A stretch of DNA of 64,000 nt from Saccharina japonica (taxonomy: Eukaryota > Sar > Phaeophyceae > Laminariales > Laminariaceae), in the NCBI GenBank assembly GCA_008828725.1, contig MEHQ01001869.1:62001-126000 (forward strand), read 5' to 3'. The translations under genes and the position numbers were made by a program. Position 1 is the first letter of the stretch. Every line of letters begins with the position of its first letter. The notes beneath the pieces were generated by a model. It was not told the origin of the DNA. It did not search any database and saw only the letters and a list, made by a program, of their open reading frames with translations. Positions 23,564 through 33,771 of this stretch are shown here, one piece after another.

Positions 23564-24210
23564 AAACAAAAGGTCACAACTAAAAACAGGTATACCTGGT
23601 CTGTTTGCGGCCAAAAACAGGTACATACTGAAGATCAAGTAAAAAAACGCACCCCACGTGCCCTGCTATTGATCCAAAACTCGTTGTACCTGTTTTTGCC
23701 TCTTTAAAAGCCAGGTATCCCTGATTTTGTCTACTCTGCTTGACTTTCACCTGTTTTTCTTTTTTTGCCGTTTTTAAGTCAATCATAGGCCCTTCATAGT
23801 TCCACCCTATGCCCCCTATACAAATACCGACGTACGCGGAGACCCCCTCCTCCCTTCGCACCTCGCACCACGCCACTCGAGCGACACACATATCTGCCTG
23901 CACACCTCCGCCGAAATAATACGAGATACAAGGCTCCCCTTCGGGATTGTGGTTGAATTATAATACCACAGGGGTGTCGCAAGCTGAAAAGGGAGAACAC
24001 AGCAGCAGGCGGTCGTTCCTTGTATTACTACTAGCAGCTACTCGTATACGTAGCCACCGGGCGAGCACAAAGAACATGAAAAAACTCTTGAAAGCGACAG
24101 AAATAAGAAGGGGGGGGGCACCGGGCAATTACCCTGGCAAGTAACACCGATCAGCCCAACCGAGTTTTTAGCTAGTTCTACATACGGATAAGAGCTACAG
24201 CAGTAGCACC
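23564..24210. other. Intergenic; contains a fourth-type hairpin motif copy at 23929-23990
   Basis: TACAAGGCTCCCCTTCGGGA at 23931 is preceded by TA and followed by a GTGGT/ACCAC hairpin and CAGGGGTGTCGCAAGCTG. This is the left-end motif of families A and C standing alone. The sequence 23580-23800 has several AACAGGTAY words. A minus-strand frame at 23580-23903 has no further support. Confidence 0.5.
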
Positions 24211-24318
24211 ATGGCCACCGACGGCAGTCCTGAAATCAAGGTGGTCTCCTTGTTCTATCGTTCGATGCCGGAGCTTTGTGTGGCCGCCGCGAAGCGGTTC
24301 CTGATAAACGGCCTGCAA
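24211..24318 (+). CDS. First-exon candidate, unknown protein
   Basis: ATG in a strong context (CACCATGG) opens 36 codons of coding-like composition (starts MATDGSPEIKVVSLFY) that end exactly at a consensus donor, CAA/GTAAGTATG, leaving phase 0. No downstream exon could be linked with confidence; intron sequence with CTG runs follows. The product is not recognised. The case rests on the pairing of start context and donor. Confidence 0.4.
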
Positions 24319-26555
24319 GTAAGTATGAGGTATCTTCCACCTTCTGCTACGTACTACGGTACCTGCCTGATTATGCTACTTGGCAAGAGGTCCTTGGCAA
24401 CTTATGCCCCAGCCATAACAGCAGTTGTTAGTGATTGTGATTCCAGATGCTCGCTTCTGCCCTTCGTATGTTCGTTGCAATCACAGCAGTTCACAACTAA
24501 AAACATGCACTCACATTTATACTCGGACGTGCGTACCATATATATATAAGAACATACACCCAAATAAACACCCTACCCAAGTATGTACTATTGTAGGCCT
24601 ATACCTGGTACACAATTACAGCAATATCAGTACTCGAACCACAAAACTGTTGAAGAGGGAGCTGACGCTCGCCATTCGGGTGCAAAAACAACTACTTTGC
24701 GTTGCAAGGATCGGCAGGTTCGTGGGGTGCGTTTTAAACTTGATTTAAGTATGTACCTGCTTTTGGCCCCGAACGGACCAGATATACCTGTTTTTGGCCG
24801 CTGCCCTAAGCAAAACAACCAAACTAGGGTTTCAAGATCACAGGTCGATATTACTTGCCCAACTGGCGGCTGTTCGTGCCGAACAGACAGCTTATCGCGA
24901 CAAATTGTGTCCAGAAGTACAGCGCACAAAACTAGGGTTTTAGGATCACAGCTTGTTATTTCTTGCCCAACTGACAGCTCTTCTTCGTGCCGAACAGCCC
25001 ACTTATCGCGACCAACTGCGTATGTTAAGCAGTACAGCAGTGGTAAACGAAGTACCTTTTTCGGTATTTTGGTTCTCATGAGGCCCTGCTGCTGCTGTGG
25101 AAATACTGGTCACCCGGCGGTAGGGCATGAACGCTCACCATCGAGAAGACAGGACGGATATATCTTCTACTGCTGCTGTAACTGCTGCTGTTGCTGCTGC
25201 TGTTGTGGTATTGCCTCCTCGCCGGATTCGTTTGCGGGGAGTTCTGTTCACCTAGCTGCTGTGTGGTGTTCAAGCGCTCGGTGGTAATTCTCCAGTCTGT
25301 GAAACAGACAGGAGTGGTCATTTGGAAATTTAAAAAGCGTGACAGATAAACAATGAAAAGAGTGACCGAGATAATCACGTGAATAAGTGACCCCCATAGA
25401 TCACACCCCGGGTACCCCGACACCCAAAGCCCGTTCTTGGCGTACAGCAGCAGCGTCGCGCTAGGTTTTGCACGCCTCGACAGCGTCGCGCTAGCACACA
25501 CCATGCGCCTCTGCGGAGTATCAGCATCAGAGGCGGGGTGTGTGCGACACGCCGAGGACAGCAGCACGCACAGAGCAGATCAGCACGCAAACACCCACAG
25601 AGCACTGAATGACCTTTGAGAGTTCCACATCTATGATGAATATTTTGTTTGAACAAGGGAAAGGGGGGTTGTGATGAGCTGCGAAGGTCGCAGACATGCC
25701 ACATGGCCACGCCTCACTAGACCGCCTCGTCAGCTCGCAGCAGCAACGGTGACTCTGAATCGGTACAGCAGCAGCAGCAGCACAACAGCAGTCAGTCAAC
25801 GCTCGGATGCTTCATTGTGTCAAAATACAAAATAATACCAAAAGACAGGTCGACTCGAGCGCACTCGGCGCGTCCGAGCGTCGACTGACTGACTGTACTG
25901 CTGCTGCTGCTGTAAAGTCTACGAGTACGGAGAGGCGCGCGCCGAGTGCGCTTCCTTTCTTCTCTAGGCCCGAGCCCGCGCCAGCCGACTGTAGTTTGGC
26001 ACGGAGAGGCGCACCGATCGACGGCTGCGCGTCGGGCGCGAAGCAACGTCGCTGTGTCACCATCTGCTGCTGCTACTTGTTGCTGCGTGGATGACATCTT
26101 GAATTTTGAGACCATGCCATTTTTGGAATTGAAAATCCGACGACCCAAGGCGTCCGATTTGATTATCAAAAGGTCGTTTCCTATGCATCGATCTCAAAAA
26201 CGAAAGCACCGTCCTATGCAGTCCGATTGAGCAAAATATGACGGGAAATTGTTCGATTTGAGAATCCGATGGCCCAAGTCGTCAGATTTTGGCCTCTCCG
26301 TACTCAATATACTTTACAGCAGCAGCACAGCAGCAGCAGCAGCCTTATTATTTTGCGGTTGTTTCTATACTGCTGTATATCCACAGAGGACATGCAGCCG
26401 AGCGATGGCGCGGTCGATCATTCACTTCCGTCGCGATCAGGCCGTGATGTATAGTTATTATACTAGGACTCTGGAATCGACCAATACATAACTCTGGACA
26501 AAGCACATCATCCTACATCATCAGTTAGTTAGTTATTTACGGTTGTTTCTATCCT
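24319..26555. other. Probable intron or intergenic; CTG runs
   Basis: CTG/CAG runs occur at 25080-25100, 25168-25206, 25765-25785 and 25897-25912. Two nearly identical ~125-bp blocks at 24810-24930 and 24930-25050 (AACTAGGGTTT, GATATT/GTTATT, TGCCCAACTG, CGTGCCGAACAG, TTATCGCGACAAA) form a tandem duplication. Minus-strand frames at 25792-26169 are Arg/Ala-rich and weak. Nothing else is supported. Confidence 0.45.
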
Positions 26556-26559
26556 GCTG

Positions 26560-27490
26560 TACTCCGAGTATTTTAGATGTTTTTACTCCGAGTACTGCTT
26601 GTAGTCGAGTATAAGTACTGCTCATACTTCCAGTACTCGGAGTACTTTGGCCTTCAGTACTGCTCATACTCCAAGTACTCCGAATATGTAGGCCACGAGT
26701 ACTCTAGTACTCTCAGTACTGTACTCGGAGTACGAAAAATACTCGATACTCCGAGTATACTCGGAGTATCGAGTATACTCGGACCGTCTGTACAATGTTG
26801 TTCACAGAGTTGATGTGTTTTGGTCGATTCCATAGTCCTACGAGCATAACTATACACCTGCGACGGAAGTAATAACCGATCGACCGCGCCATCGATGGCA
26901 GGCTGTCTCTGTCTCGGCTGTGGATGCCCTCTGTGTACATACTCCGAGTATCGAGAGTATTGGACACCGAAATACTGCCAGTACACTAAGTACCTGAAGT
27001 ATTTTTTCTCGAGAGTATACTCTGATTATACTCCTTGGAAATGGGAGCATCTGTGAATTTTGAAATGCTGTAAACGCCAGTCACGTGCTCCCAGAACCTG
27101 GGAGGAATGGCGGCCGAGTCTTTTTAAAGATGCAAACATGCTCCTAACGTACTTCACACTCCGAGTATACTCCGAGTATTGAGTACATGTCGTACTCCGA
27201 GTTAGAATACTGTGGCGGCCTGAATACTCGGAGTACTTGGAGCATGAGCAGTCCTGAAGCCCCAAATACTCGGAGTACAAGCAGTACCCGCAGTATCGGA
27301 CCCCGAAATACTCCCGAGTACAAGAAGCATCGAGAGTGTTCATACCCGAAATACTCCGAGTACGAGTAGTATCCCGGAGTATCGAACCCCGAAATACTCC
27401 GAGTACACAAAATACCTGAATGAGGTATTTTAGCCCCGATACTCCTTACTTTACTCCAAGGTACTCGGAGCATCTGTGCAACATTGACCA
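26560..27490. repeat. TACTCSGAGTA palindrome cluster 1
   Basis: Dozens of copies of the near-palindrome TACTCCGAGTA or TACTCGGAGTA are spaced irregularly. From about 26930 the cluster aligns with 44470-45015, including the non-palindromic core CAGTCACGTGCTCCCAGAAC. Frames here read as SEYFG/YSEYL repeats and are not genes. Confidence 0.85.
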
Positions 27491-27699
27491 CAACGAGGAA
27501 CTACCCCTGAGCCCACGGGAAAAACGCCGGACAAAGTCTTGCATTTTTTTTCAAGACTGGAGACTAGCAACGCGAATGATATTCATTCGATTGCGATACT
27601 AATATATTAATCACACTGAAAATACAAGTACCAGGTACCTGGTATGCTTTATTGAACGACAGCCATCGACGTAAGTCAACTGTATATACACACTGCCCG

Positions 27700-27960
27700 T
27701 TGGTTGATTGACTTTTGTTTTTGTTTTACGGTCCTGGGCCCTGGTTCTTGGTTCTTGGTTTTTGGTTTACTGGTGTGGTGGATCGCCATTTTCCTCATTT
27801 TGGTCCCTTTTCCCTTTTTTCCCTTTTTTCCCTTTTTTTCCTTTTTTTTCCCCTGTTGCTTATTTATTCCTTTTTTTCCGATTATCCTTCTTTTTTATTA
27901 TTTCTCTTTTTGTCTTTCCTGTTTACTTCGGATTGCTTTTTTTATCTCTCGGTTGAGGTG
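27700..27960. repeat. Strongly pyrimidine-rich tract
   Basis: Tandem CCCTTTTTT-type words between 27795 and 27860 inside a longer T/C-rich stretch, preceded by repeated GGTTCTTGG. The three overlapping frames rich in Phe reflect this composition. Confidence 0.75.
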
Positions 27961-28434
27961 TACGATGTGCCACAGCAGTTGCGGTGTGTATCGTACTGCG
28001 TTGTTCTTTGTATTATGTGTACTTTTTCCGAGAGTATTCTTCCCCTGCAGAGCTTTTGGAAGCTTGTCCCTTGACCACGGACAATCTCTTTCGCGATCAG
28101 TTTATGTGAGATCCACAACAAAACATGAGCAGCCGACGGTTTCGTTTTTTGCGGTCGCCCGGGAAAAGAACACTACCAGATCTCCTGCGGGGATACAAAA
28201 AACACAACTAAAAAAGCGGAACACATGGGCATTTTCGACAACAAAAACATTTTTTTCCTGCGTCTAACTCTTATTTTCGCCTCTTCGTCTCGAAGGCCAT
28301 GCTCTGTACCGCAGCAACAGTAGTAGTAGTAGTAGTAGTAGGAGTAGCAGCAGTGGTGGTAGCAGCTTATGTTTCAAGCCCGCGAAAACAAATTCACCTC
28401 GTTACTTTCAGCTCGATAGAGTCTTGGAAACGAA
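27961..28434. other. No firm gene; GTA repeat at 28318-28345
   Basis: A TAGTAGTAG run gives a Val-rich frame (28299-28517) that overlaps the candidate at 28435 in another frame. An acceptor-like TTACTTTCAG lies at about 28402-28411. Confidence 0.35.
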
Positions 28435-28638
28435 ATGAAAAGAGCACCGGTCAACGTGCACCAGAACGTGTGCCTGATCCTGCTGCCGTATGTGCGGCGC
28501 CCAGCCCTGGCGCCTGACGGTCGCGTGTTCTCTTATCTGGCGTCTACCTCTCTAGCCTACGGGGTGCAGTTGAAGGCATTGCCTGCTATGCGAGCACGGC
28601 TTGGTTGGGTATACTCGGTTCATCTCGCTTTTTTGTAA
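28435..28638 (+). CDS. Short hypothetical protein or exon, 67 aa
   Basis: ATG at 28435 (CGAAATGAAAAG) opens a 67-codon frame, GC-rich relative to its flanks, with coding-like composition (MKRAPVNVHQNV...). A pyrimidine-rich acceptor (TTACTTTCAG) lies about 25 bp upstream, so it could equally be a downstream exon. It follows the 24.2-kb first-exon candidate on the same strand, but no splice link can be shown. Function unknown. Confidence 0.25.
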   Translation: MKRAPVNVHQNVCLILLPYVRRPALAPDGRVFSYLASTSLAYGVQLKALPAMRARLGWVYSVHLAFL

Positions 28639-28639
28639 A

Positions 28640-29205
28640 TTATCCCCAAAAATGATGTTGTACGTAGACTTCTCTGAACCTCTGACCAAAGCAAAAAACG
28701 AAGACGGAGTACATACGGAGGATACGCGTCAAACACAAAAGCGAAAAACAAAAGCGAAAACGAGCAAACAGTTAAGGTGGGCCACCATCAGTAATGCACC
28801 ACCCAGCCGCGGTAGAGGCGGCGCCCAGCCCTAAATGAATAAAATGGTGTGCCCACATGGCTAGCCGACCATACTCTGCTGCTACAATGGTACCCGTAGT
28901 CTGAGTCGCGAAATCTGCGCTGGATAAATTATAGGTGCTGTGCCTGGCTGTGCTACAAGTTGCACCACTTGCTACATCAATTTGTGTTTTAATGTACGGC
29001 AGCCCTTAATTCGACTTGGACCACTCCATGCGCCACGGTTTTGGCTGCGGCGTTGAACACGGCATTGGCTGGCACCAGCGGCATGTTGTTTGCAAATTAT
29101 CTCCTCTCTGTCTTCTGGCCGTCCAGTCTACGGGGCGTTCGTCGCTGCGGTTGTCGCCATGATCTCCCTTCTCGCTGGGCTGTTTGTTATTCACGTTTTA
29201 TTATT
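28640..29205. other. Possible exon with membrane-like frame near 29080-29217
   Basis: Around 29035-29125 one frame and around 29127-29217 another frame encode hydrophobic stretches; the second follows an acceptor-like CTCTCTGTCTTCTGGCCGTC-CAG and reads YGAFVAAVVAMISLLAGLFV before a stop. The family B element starts immediately after. No family recognised. Confidence 0.25.
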
Positions 29206-29206
29206 A

Positions 29207-29999
29207 GGGTTTGTTTAAGTGGTCCCTTCGGGCAAAAAGAGAGCAAGTAAAAACAAATCCGTTGGTTTTTTTCAGTTGCAATACTATTTCTGGTATAATT
29301 TATTTGTTTTCATGACTCCCTGCGGAAAACGACATTTCTTCAGTTCTGAAGCTGAGGCTGCGGACCGATTAGTAGTTTTACAGAGCCCAGGCCATGATCA
29401 ACATCTGTGTCTCAGGAGGCGTATCGATCAGACAGCTTGTTAATCACGAAAAGTGCCTCTTACTCGAAAACGACTCGCCAGACCCCTGGTACCCAAGACG
29501 AGTTTGAAAATGGCAGTTTCTCCGGCTGCTGATACTGTTTTAACTCGATTGTTCAACGAGGACGCTGAGCACTATTAATAGTTGGTGAACCTACCTGGGC
29601 CTCTAGTTCGACCGCCCGTAGCGTCCTACGTGGCCACAGTAGAGTGTGGATATCAAACAGGAGCTCCGAAACGATCAAAATCGTGCTGCGGAGCACTCGT
29701 GGTGCAAACACAGCAATGCCTACGCTCCCTTGCAGATACAATAGCCCCAAAACCGTCTAGAGACTACGAATATAACGAACAAGCTATACGTTGGTCAGTC
29801 GGAGGTCTGAGCATTCTAACTGGAGCTATGCCGTGTTCCGTAAGGAGTACTGATATTGTGATATTATACAACAATTAGTATTGCTGCGGCAAAGAAGATG
29901 AATATATATACGAAACATTATTCAACACTCAAGCAGACTCAAGTACTCTTTTTGTTTATGACCGAAGGGGCCCCAAAATCGATTTTCGTTTAAACAAAC
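29207..29999. mobile_element. TIR element family B, copy 2
   Basis: The body matches 22677-23424. Outer ends GGTTTGTTTAA (about 29207) and TTAAACAAACC (about 29998) are inverted, lying just outside TGGTCCCTTCGGGC and CCGAAGGGGCCCC. The longer ends suggest either the true element termini or an older element it inserted into. No transposase. Confidence 0.65.
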
Positions 30000-30282
30000 C
30001 TAGAAGCAAAACCATCCCATCGCCGTCTCCTGGGTCTCTCTTTGGCCATTTCGCCTAACAGAGGGAGTGTATCTTGCTATCTCATTTTCTTTTTTGTTTT
30101 TAGATTTTGTTTTTAGCGTCAAAACGCTCCGTTGGTACGGGCCCTTAGGTTGTTTGCGCGAAAACAAATTTCAACATAACACCTCCGTTGGTAGCTCAAT
30201 AAAACAATGATAGCATTCCGTCTGGCACTACCAAAATTTGTAAACTTCGCACGGAAATAAAATATTTTCGAAAAACGAACCG

Positions 30283-30687
30283 ATGGAGCGGCGATTTGGA
30301 ATGATTCGCAGGCGATCTGTTGGATGTACCAAACCAGTATATTCAGCGCTGTGTACCGAAAACAGCGTTGCTGCCGTTGTTGTTGTGATCTCCCTGGGTG
30401 TATGCGAGTTGATACACAGCGCTGCGGCGAGCAGTCCAAAGGCACCGAACCCGACCGCAGCACAGCTACCTGCACACATAGCAGAGTGCAGTAAACCTTC
30501 TACGCGCGACCTGCGTTTCATAGCTTCCCCACGCCCTGACGCTTTCGTCCCAGCAAAGAGCAAAACCAAGGAAGAAAACAAACCCGTCAGAAACGCTGCA
30601 GCGAGGGACTATTCAAGCTGTATGAACGTACTCGTATGTTTTACCGGGGGTACCATGGTACCTGGTGCCGGTACAGGAGTACGATAG
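30283..30687 (+). CDS. Hypothetical protein candidate, 134 aa
   Basis: ATG at 30283 starts a 134-codon frame: a basic N-terminus, one hydrophobic segment at about residues 29-43 (SVAAVVVVISLGVCEL), a Pro/Ala-rich middle and a basic C-terminal third. The minus strand is also open here (30228-30521, with a hydrophobic segment), so the coding strand is uncertain. No domain recognised and no partner exons found. Confidence 0.28.
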   Translation: MERRFGMIRRRSVGCTKPVYSALCTENSVAAVVVVISLGVCELIHSAAASSPKAPNPTAAQLPAHIAECSKPSTRDLRFIASPRPDAFVPAKSKTKEENKPVRNAAARDYSSCMNVLVCFTGGTMVPGAGTGVR

Positions 30688-30689
30688 AA

Positions 30690-31268
30690 CAACACACAGA
30701 AAAAACAGCTTCAAACACACTAACTGTACGATGAACACAAATGGTAGAGGCAGGATATAAGCACCAGACAGAAGGATGGGCGCGTCTCTCATTCTCAGAG
30801 GAGCTGTTCCCGGCGACCACAGCTAGCTGTATTGTATTTGCCTGTGTCTTCGGAGCGGGCTGAGGTCGTGGGTTGCCGCCAGCCACTATTCTGTGCAGAG
30901 CTGGTTCTGCTGCTGCTGCTGCTGCTGCTGCGATGCGTCCCACAAACAGCAAGGTCAACTAACAAAACAGGCGCAAACACGCCGGGAACCCGCTACCGCC
31001 TTCACATCACCAGCCCGGTCCCCAACCATGACATAGCTCAGCCGAACGCCTTTCACGCAGACGAGGGCCGCCTCGACACACACTGTCTTAGACGGGGGTC
31101 AAGCGATGCTGTCCGGCAATGAGTCACAAGCCAGCATGTTTTCTTGCTCCATTTTCACAGCGCCTACACAGTATTCGCCGGGGATGCTTGGCCAACCACA
31201 GAGGCTCGGGAAGACGAAAAACAACTGCACAACGTTTTCGTTGTCCAATTCGTCTCTATATTTATGGT
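30690..31268. other. No gene recognised; CTG run at 30906-30931
   Basis: Eight or so CTG units near 30907 create Leu-, Ser- or Ala-rich frames on both strands. Nothing else is supported. Confidence 0.45.
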
Positions 31269-31983
31269 TTCATACGCTTCGGTATTGGTGGTGATGTCGT
31301 TTCGGATTTTGACGACTGTGCCGGTTTCGGTATGCCCCGCGGGAGACCGGCTGTACCGTGCGCCACCTAGAACCCGATCGGCGCCGGACAACCGCCCCGG
31401 CCGCCCCACGCGTCAGCCCGCGGTGAACTCGGCGAGAGAACGGGCGCCGGCGCCGAGCTCGGCGAGCGGGGGTTGGGGGAATGCGGCTTCCCGGGGACGC
31501 CACGCTCCTTCCCCTGGAAAAGGGGCGGATCCGCGGGAGGGGAGGGGTTCCCAGGGCATTCGGAGGGCTTTCTCGCCCGGGGTCTAACACCAGCACTAAA
31601 ATCAAGTAAAAAATATCCACACTAATTTCAAGATATTTGTTCTGCACTAATTTCAAGTAATTTGTTTTCAACATTAAAATCAAGACTCGTTTTTTTTAAA
31701 GAGACCCCAGAGAGTGAAAATATTGATCTCCGGAACTTCGATCAGAATCGAAATCGGCCTCAAAACTGCGCGGGTTGGACGTTTCTGCACTAATTTCAAG
31801 ATAAATTAGGCCAAGACGTATTATACAAAATTCGTAAAAACAAGAAAAAAAACGGAAAAAGACCACTGCTGTACGCACGTGCTAAACAAAGGCTCCGCAT
31901 CGATGCCGGCGTTTTGTTTGTGTCCGTTCTACGTACGTGCTTTTCTGGACAGCTGCTGATGTTACTGCTGTAGATGGGTTATA

Positions 31984-31985
<2 letters not shown>

Positions 31986-32033
<48 letters not shown>
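31986..32033. repeat. CTA/TAC trinucleotide microsatellite
   Basis: About fifteen CTA units. The right direct repeat has only a few units at the equivalent place, so the tract expanded or shrank after duplication. Confidence 0.9.
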
Positions 32034-32056
32034 TCAGTACTACTGCTGTACGTACG

Positions 32057-33449
32057 GTTAGGGTTGCTATTTTGTTTTTTTTGGGGCGAAAAAGGTGGTT
32101 TTTAGCCGTTCGGAGTTTTATATAATACATCATCGATGAACCAATCAAAACGTAGCGGAATGTCACACACATCAATAGAATAGGCTGAATAGTTCGACGG
32201 GAGACGCTTACTGCTGCTGCTGCTGCTGCCTGAAACAGCAGCAGTAAGCGCGCTGTACACACGGCCCCAACATGTCGATCGCGGAGCCTGCGGGCGAGAT
32301 GCCATCAGCACCGAGCCCTCAACAACCGTCCTCCTCGGCAAGCAACGCAGAGACCCCTCCTCCTCCAGATGAGGAGCGCATTTATTGTCTCCGCCTAGGC
32401 TGTGTGCTGCATGTCCTCCATATCGCGGTTGTTTCTGGGTTGGAGAGTGAATACAACAATATACCTCGGTATATCAAACTCACGATATTTTTTGTGCGAG
32501 CAAACTTCACATGATCGTGCAAGAAGAGCAAATCTCCCTGCTCCATTCATTGCATAATTCCGTTCACAACAAACGTTCATTCATTATGGGAGCCGCTGCA
32601 GTAGGCCGCAGCAGCAGCAGCGACAGCAGCAGCAGCAACAGCAGCGGCGGGCAGCGCAGGAGATGGAGCACCCTTCACCCTTCACATATTGTTTGCAAAC
32701 CGCCTGTTGTCTTTTTCTCGATGAGTGACACAAGCTTCACGTATACAAAATAATATACCAGGTACCTGGTACCTGGTAGGTATGTATTATCCCCTGCTTG
32801 CTCAAAGAGGTCGGCTATATATGAATCAATGTGAGAACAACAACGCCTATTTTGACTAAAACACGTATCATATATTGCATACGACATTTTGTATACAGAA
32901 CAATATACCTGGTACCTGGTAGGTATATATTATCCCCTGCTTGCTCGAAGAGGTCGGCTATATATGATGCGAAGCTTTTCCCTTGCGTTTATTGCCCATA
33001 TTATCCTATTTTTGAAGACCTAGCCCTCAGCTCCAACGTAATGCAATATAGCGGGGTTTGTTTTACTAGATGGTACATAACCCAATCATCCTGGTGGTGA
33101 GGTTTTTTCACCTATTGTAACTCATGATGGTGACATTTGCCTACATTACTTCGAAAAAACCCCAAAACAGCCAGTGTTTCGGCGATTTCACCTTTGTTTT
33201 TTCTCCAATGTAAAATTAAACCTCAGCAGCATGTAGGCGTATTAGATCTGGAGACGTACACGAACTTTCAGTTCAATATTCATGCGCGATCTCCCGCGCT
33301 ATGCTCGTGAATATTCCGGAATTTTATACACCGAAATCAAGTACTTGTACGGTGGGTGGAGGCGTCGGCTTTTGGCGGGGATTTGTTTTTTTTTGCTGGT
33401 CGATGTCGCTGTTTTTCTTGGTTGCTAAGCACAAAATAGCAACCCTAAC
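32057..33449. mobile_element. 1.39-kb TIR DNA transposon in the left direct repeat
   Basis: The ends are a perfect 19-bp inverted repeat, GTTAGGGTTGCTATTTTGT at 32057-32075 and its reverse complement at 33431-33449. The right direct repeat has the uninterrupted site (GTACGTACTGGTGCTGCTG near 40640), which fixes the insertion point. The termini contain the telomere-like word TTAGGG. Inside are two CAG runs, a short coding candidate at 32272 and a ~150-bp tandem duplication at 32738-32968. No transposase recognised, so it is probably non-autonomous. Confidence 0.8.
32272..32514 (+). CDS. Short frame inside the 1.39-kb transposon, 80 aa
   Basis: ATG at 32272 opens 80 codons. The first ~40 residues are Pro/Ser-rich and low-complexity (MSIAEPAGEMPSAPSPQQ...), and the rest is mixed. 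No transposase motif, DDE/D pattern or zinc finger was seen. It may be a captured exon or a remnant of the element's own gene. Confidence 0.22.
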   Translation: MSIAEPAGEMPSAPSPQQPSSSASNAETPPPPDEERIYCLRLGCVLHVLHIAVVSGLESEYNNIPRYIKLTIFFVRANFT

Positions 33450-33771
33450 TGTGCTGCTGTATACTCATCCCATACTGCTGTTGTAGTGGATGGGTGGACC
33501 AGTTGGTGCGTGTGTCGATCGGTTGGTGTGTGTGTGTGTGGGTGGGTGTGGGTGGGTCAGTTGGTACGTGGTTGACTGCGTGTGTCAACTTACCTGATCA
33601 GTGGATTGCGTTATAGGGTGTGGATCGTGGCCGTGTGTGGGTGGGTCAGTTGGTACGTGGATTGCGTCATTGGGTGTGGATCGTGGCCCAGTTATTATTT
33701 GGTATTTTTGTTTTAATCCGCTATACCGGCGCCGCCCTGGCATAGTTCGGGGTACCACTAGTAAAAAACAA

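Larger units (their letters stand above)
31273..33762. repeat. Left ~1.1-kb direct repeat, interrupted
   Basis: Contains in order a GC-rich island (about 31312-31585), TAATTTCAAG words, a CTA microsatellite, a TIR transposon (32057-33449), a GTGGGTGG-rich block and a GCCGCCCTGGCAT end. Without the transposon it is about 1097 bp, against 1083 bp for the right copy. Confidence 0.75.

Noticed and set aside
27704-28267. 187-codon Phe-rich plus-strand frame
   Set aside because: It follows the CCCTTTTTT tract, where three overlapping frames are all open. No start context or domain.
33540-33720. CRISPR-like array in GTGGGTGG repeats
   Set aside because: Units are a simple-sequence minisatellite without regular spacers, and the context is eukaryotic.
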